From assembly GCA_039798005.1 (NCBI GenBank), contig JBDKGV010000222.1:1-5827 (forward strand): 5,827 bases of DNA. Direction: 5' to 3'. Made by a program: the position numbers and the translations under genes. Shown here one piece after another: positions 4,807 to 5,827 of this stretch (position 1 is the first letter of the stretch; each line of letters opens with the position of its first letter). Source of the stretch: JBDKGV01 sp039798005. Lineage in GTDB: Bacteria; Fibrobacterota; Fibrobacteria; UBA5070. The notes under the pieces were generated by a model. It saw only the letters and a program-made list of their open reading frames with translations. It had not been told where the DNA came from and did no database searches.

Positions 4807-5827
4807 TCAAAGAAGGTCGATGGGGTCGACATCGACATGGCATTTGAGGTCTGCACTGCGATTTTGGCTCATCCACAAGGCCAATCGATGGCGCAGTCCG
4901 GGCGGGGGTGTCACGCATTTGATGACCAGGTGAAATCTGTACATCTGTCTGACGATCGCCAAGGGGGCGGGGATTGGACCCAATACGGAGATGCCATGAA
5001 TGGATGGAAGCGATTTTGCCAGCTCCTTGAGCGCGGCTTCGGCTTTGGCTGCTTGCCGGGAGGTGGCTTCGATCAGGAAAATGCGCGACCACGGCGGAAG
5101 GGAAAGTTCCTTGCGCATTTCCAATTCCTGGGTGGCGAATCCCATGAAGTCATGCTGTCGGACTCTTTCAAGGAGCGGGGTTTCGGGGGCGCGCGTTTGC
5201 AACAGGACGCGTCCTCCAAGCAGATCACGGCCGCATCGGCCTGATGCCTGCGTCAGGGTCTGGAAGGTGCGTTCATTGCTGCGGAAATCCGGTGAGGAGG
5301 AGCCGACATCGCTGTCGGCGGCAATGACAAGCGTGACGGCCGGAAAGTCGTGTCCCTTCGCGATCATCTGAGTGCCCAAGAGGACGCCGCCCTCCTTTCT
5401 GAACAAGGCCAAACGCTCCGAAAGCTCTTCACGCCGCCCGGAGGTCACATCACGATCCAAGCGAATCACCGGGGCATCAGGAACCAAGCCTCGAATTTCC
5501 TCTTCAAGCTTCTGGATCGCAATTCCATCCGGGTCAAGACTCTCGGAGCCGCATTGGGGGCAGTTCGTCGGGACGAGTTCGGTCCAGCCGCAATGGTGGC
5601 AGATCAGGCGCTGGCGCTTGCGATGATACACCATGCGAAGATCGTTGCAATCCGGGCAGGTCGGGGAGAAGCCGCAGGAACGGCATTCCATCGAAGGAGA
5701 CCAGCCCCGCCGATTGAGAAGGACCACGACCCTCTCCTTGCGTTCAATGGTCTGAAGCAAGGATTGGCGTGCCGCGATGGTCAGGGCACCCGGGGCAGGG
5801 TCACGGCGGCGATCGACGATCTGGATG
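4807..5827 (-). CDS. priA: Primosomal protein PriA (replication-restart DNA helicase), C-terminal part, 5' end cut by window
   Basis: PriA is a 3'-5' superfamily 2 helicase that recognises stalled or repaired forks and starts reloading of the replicative helicase. The frame is open to the window edge, giving 339 residues, about half of a usual PriA of roughly 730. The Walker A and DEAH-type motifs would lie outside. Visible in order (fragment numbering): NRRGWSP at 38-44; eight zinc-binding cysteines as four CxxC pairs (C48/C51, C57/C60, C77/C80, C89/C92), the PriA-specific insertion in the helicase core; GTQMIAKGHDFP at 151-162 (helicase motif V region); PDFRSNERTFQTLTQ at 179-193; QASGRCGR at 193-200 (motif VI, normally QVAGRAGR); LGPIPAPLAIVRQMYRFHL at 282-300; and the terminal VDVDP-x-x-LL. 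The stop is TGA at 4809-4807. The true start lies upstream of the window, so the TTG near 5760 is internal. The next gene has its own promoter in the gap, so PriA need not be co-transcribed with it. The identification is secure. Confidence 0.95.
   Translation of the reverse strand, partial: IQIVDRRRDPAPGALTIAARQSLLQTIERKERVVVLLNRRGWSPSMECRSCGFSPTCPDCNDLRMVYHRKRQRLICHHCGWTELVPTNCPQCGSESLDPDGIAIQKLEEEIRGLVPDAPVIRLDRDVTSGRREELSERLALFRKEGGVLLGTQMIAKGHDFPAVTLVIAADSDVGSSSPDFRSNERTFQTLTQASGRCGRDLLGGRVLLQTRAPETPLLERVRQHDFMGFATQELEMRKELSLPPWSRIFLIEATSRQAAKAEAALKELAKSLPSIHGISVLGPIPAPLAIVRQMYRFHLVIKCVTPPPGLRHRLALWMSQNRSADLKCHVDVDPIDLL

Noticed and set aside
4816..4836. Possible terminator hairpin at the end of priA (7-base stem, 7-base loop, then CTTCTTTGA)
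   Set aside because: The stem is only seven pairs with moderate GC, has no real U run, and arises from the codons for the conserved VDVDPID ending of PriA. Too weak to call.
4292..4933. Plus-strand open frame of 213 codons crossing the cheB promoter gap
   Set aside because: It runs antisense to the cheB receiver, the gap and the priA end, with no domain or ribosome site. A gene here would need to overlap two certain genes.

Overview
The window is a compact bacterial signal-transduction locus. All seven recognisable genes lie on the minus strand, so transcription runs from high to low coordinates, and almost every base is coding. GC is moderately high by eye (high fifties percent). The gene content (methylesterase/methyltransferase adaptation pair, HDOD protein, HPt, SpoIIE-type phosphatase response regulator) fits a motile or formerly motile, probably Gram-negative, environmental bacterium. 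Nothing in the sequence fixes the phylum and I do not name one.

Right edge (4807-5827): the C-terminal half of PriA, the replication-restart helicase. It is cut by the window boundary, so its 5' part lies beyond position 5827. It is a housekeeping gene and probably not functionally linked to the rest. A 56-base gap follows (4751-4806). It carries a good sigma-70-like promoter whose predicted start site falls on the ATG of the next gene, so the cheB mRNA may be leaderless.

Centre and left (1-4750): a six-gene run reads cheB, cheR, a stand-alone CheY-like receiver, an HDOD protein, an HPt domain protein, and a receiver-SpoIIE/PP2C phosphatase that runs off the left edge. Four of the five junctions are ATGA stop/start overlaps. 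The fifth (HDOD to HPt) has a 14-base gap with its own Shine-Dalgarno. This is the layout of one translationally coupled operon. The last gene fills positions 1-1035 without a stop. It lacks its end only because the window stops there.

How the genes could work together (inference): CheB and CheR would set receptor methylation for chemoreceptors encoded elsewhere. The operon holds three receivers (CheB, CheY-like, phosphatase regulator) and one HPt but no histidine kinase, CheW or receptor, so phosphate must come from a kinase outside the window. The HPt gene followed directly by a receiver-PP2C gene resembles the HptB-HsbR module of Pseudomonas. There the phosphatase regulator acts on an anti-anti-sigma factor encoded next to it. 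That makes a STAS-domain gene just beyond position 1 a testable prediction. No RNA genes, CRISPR arrays, insertion sequences or convincing terminators were seen.
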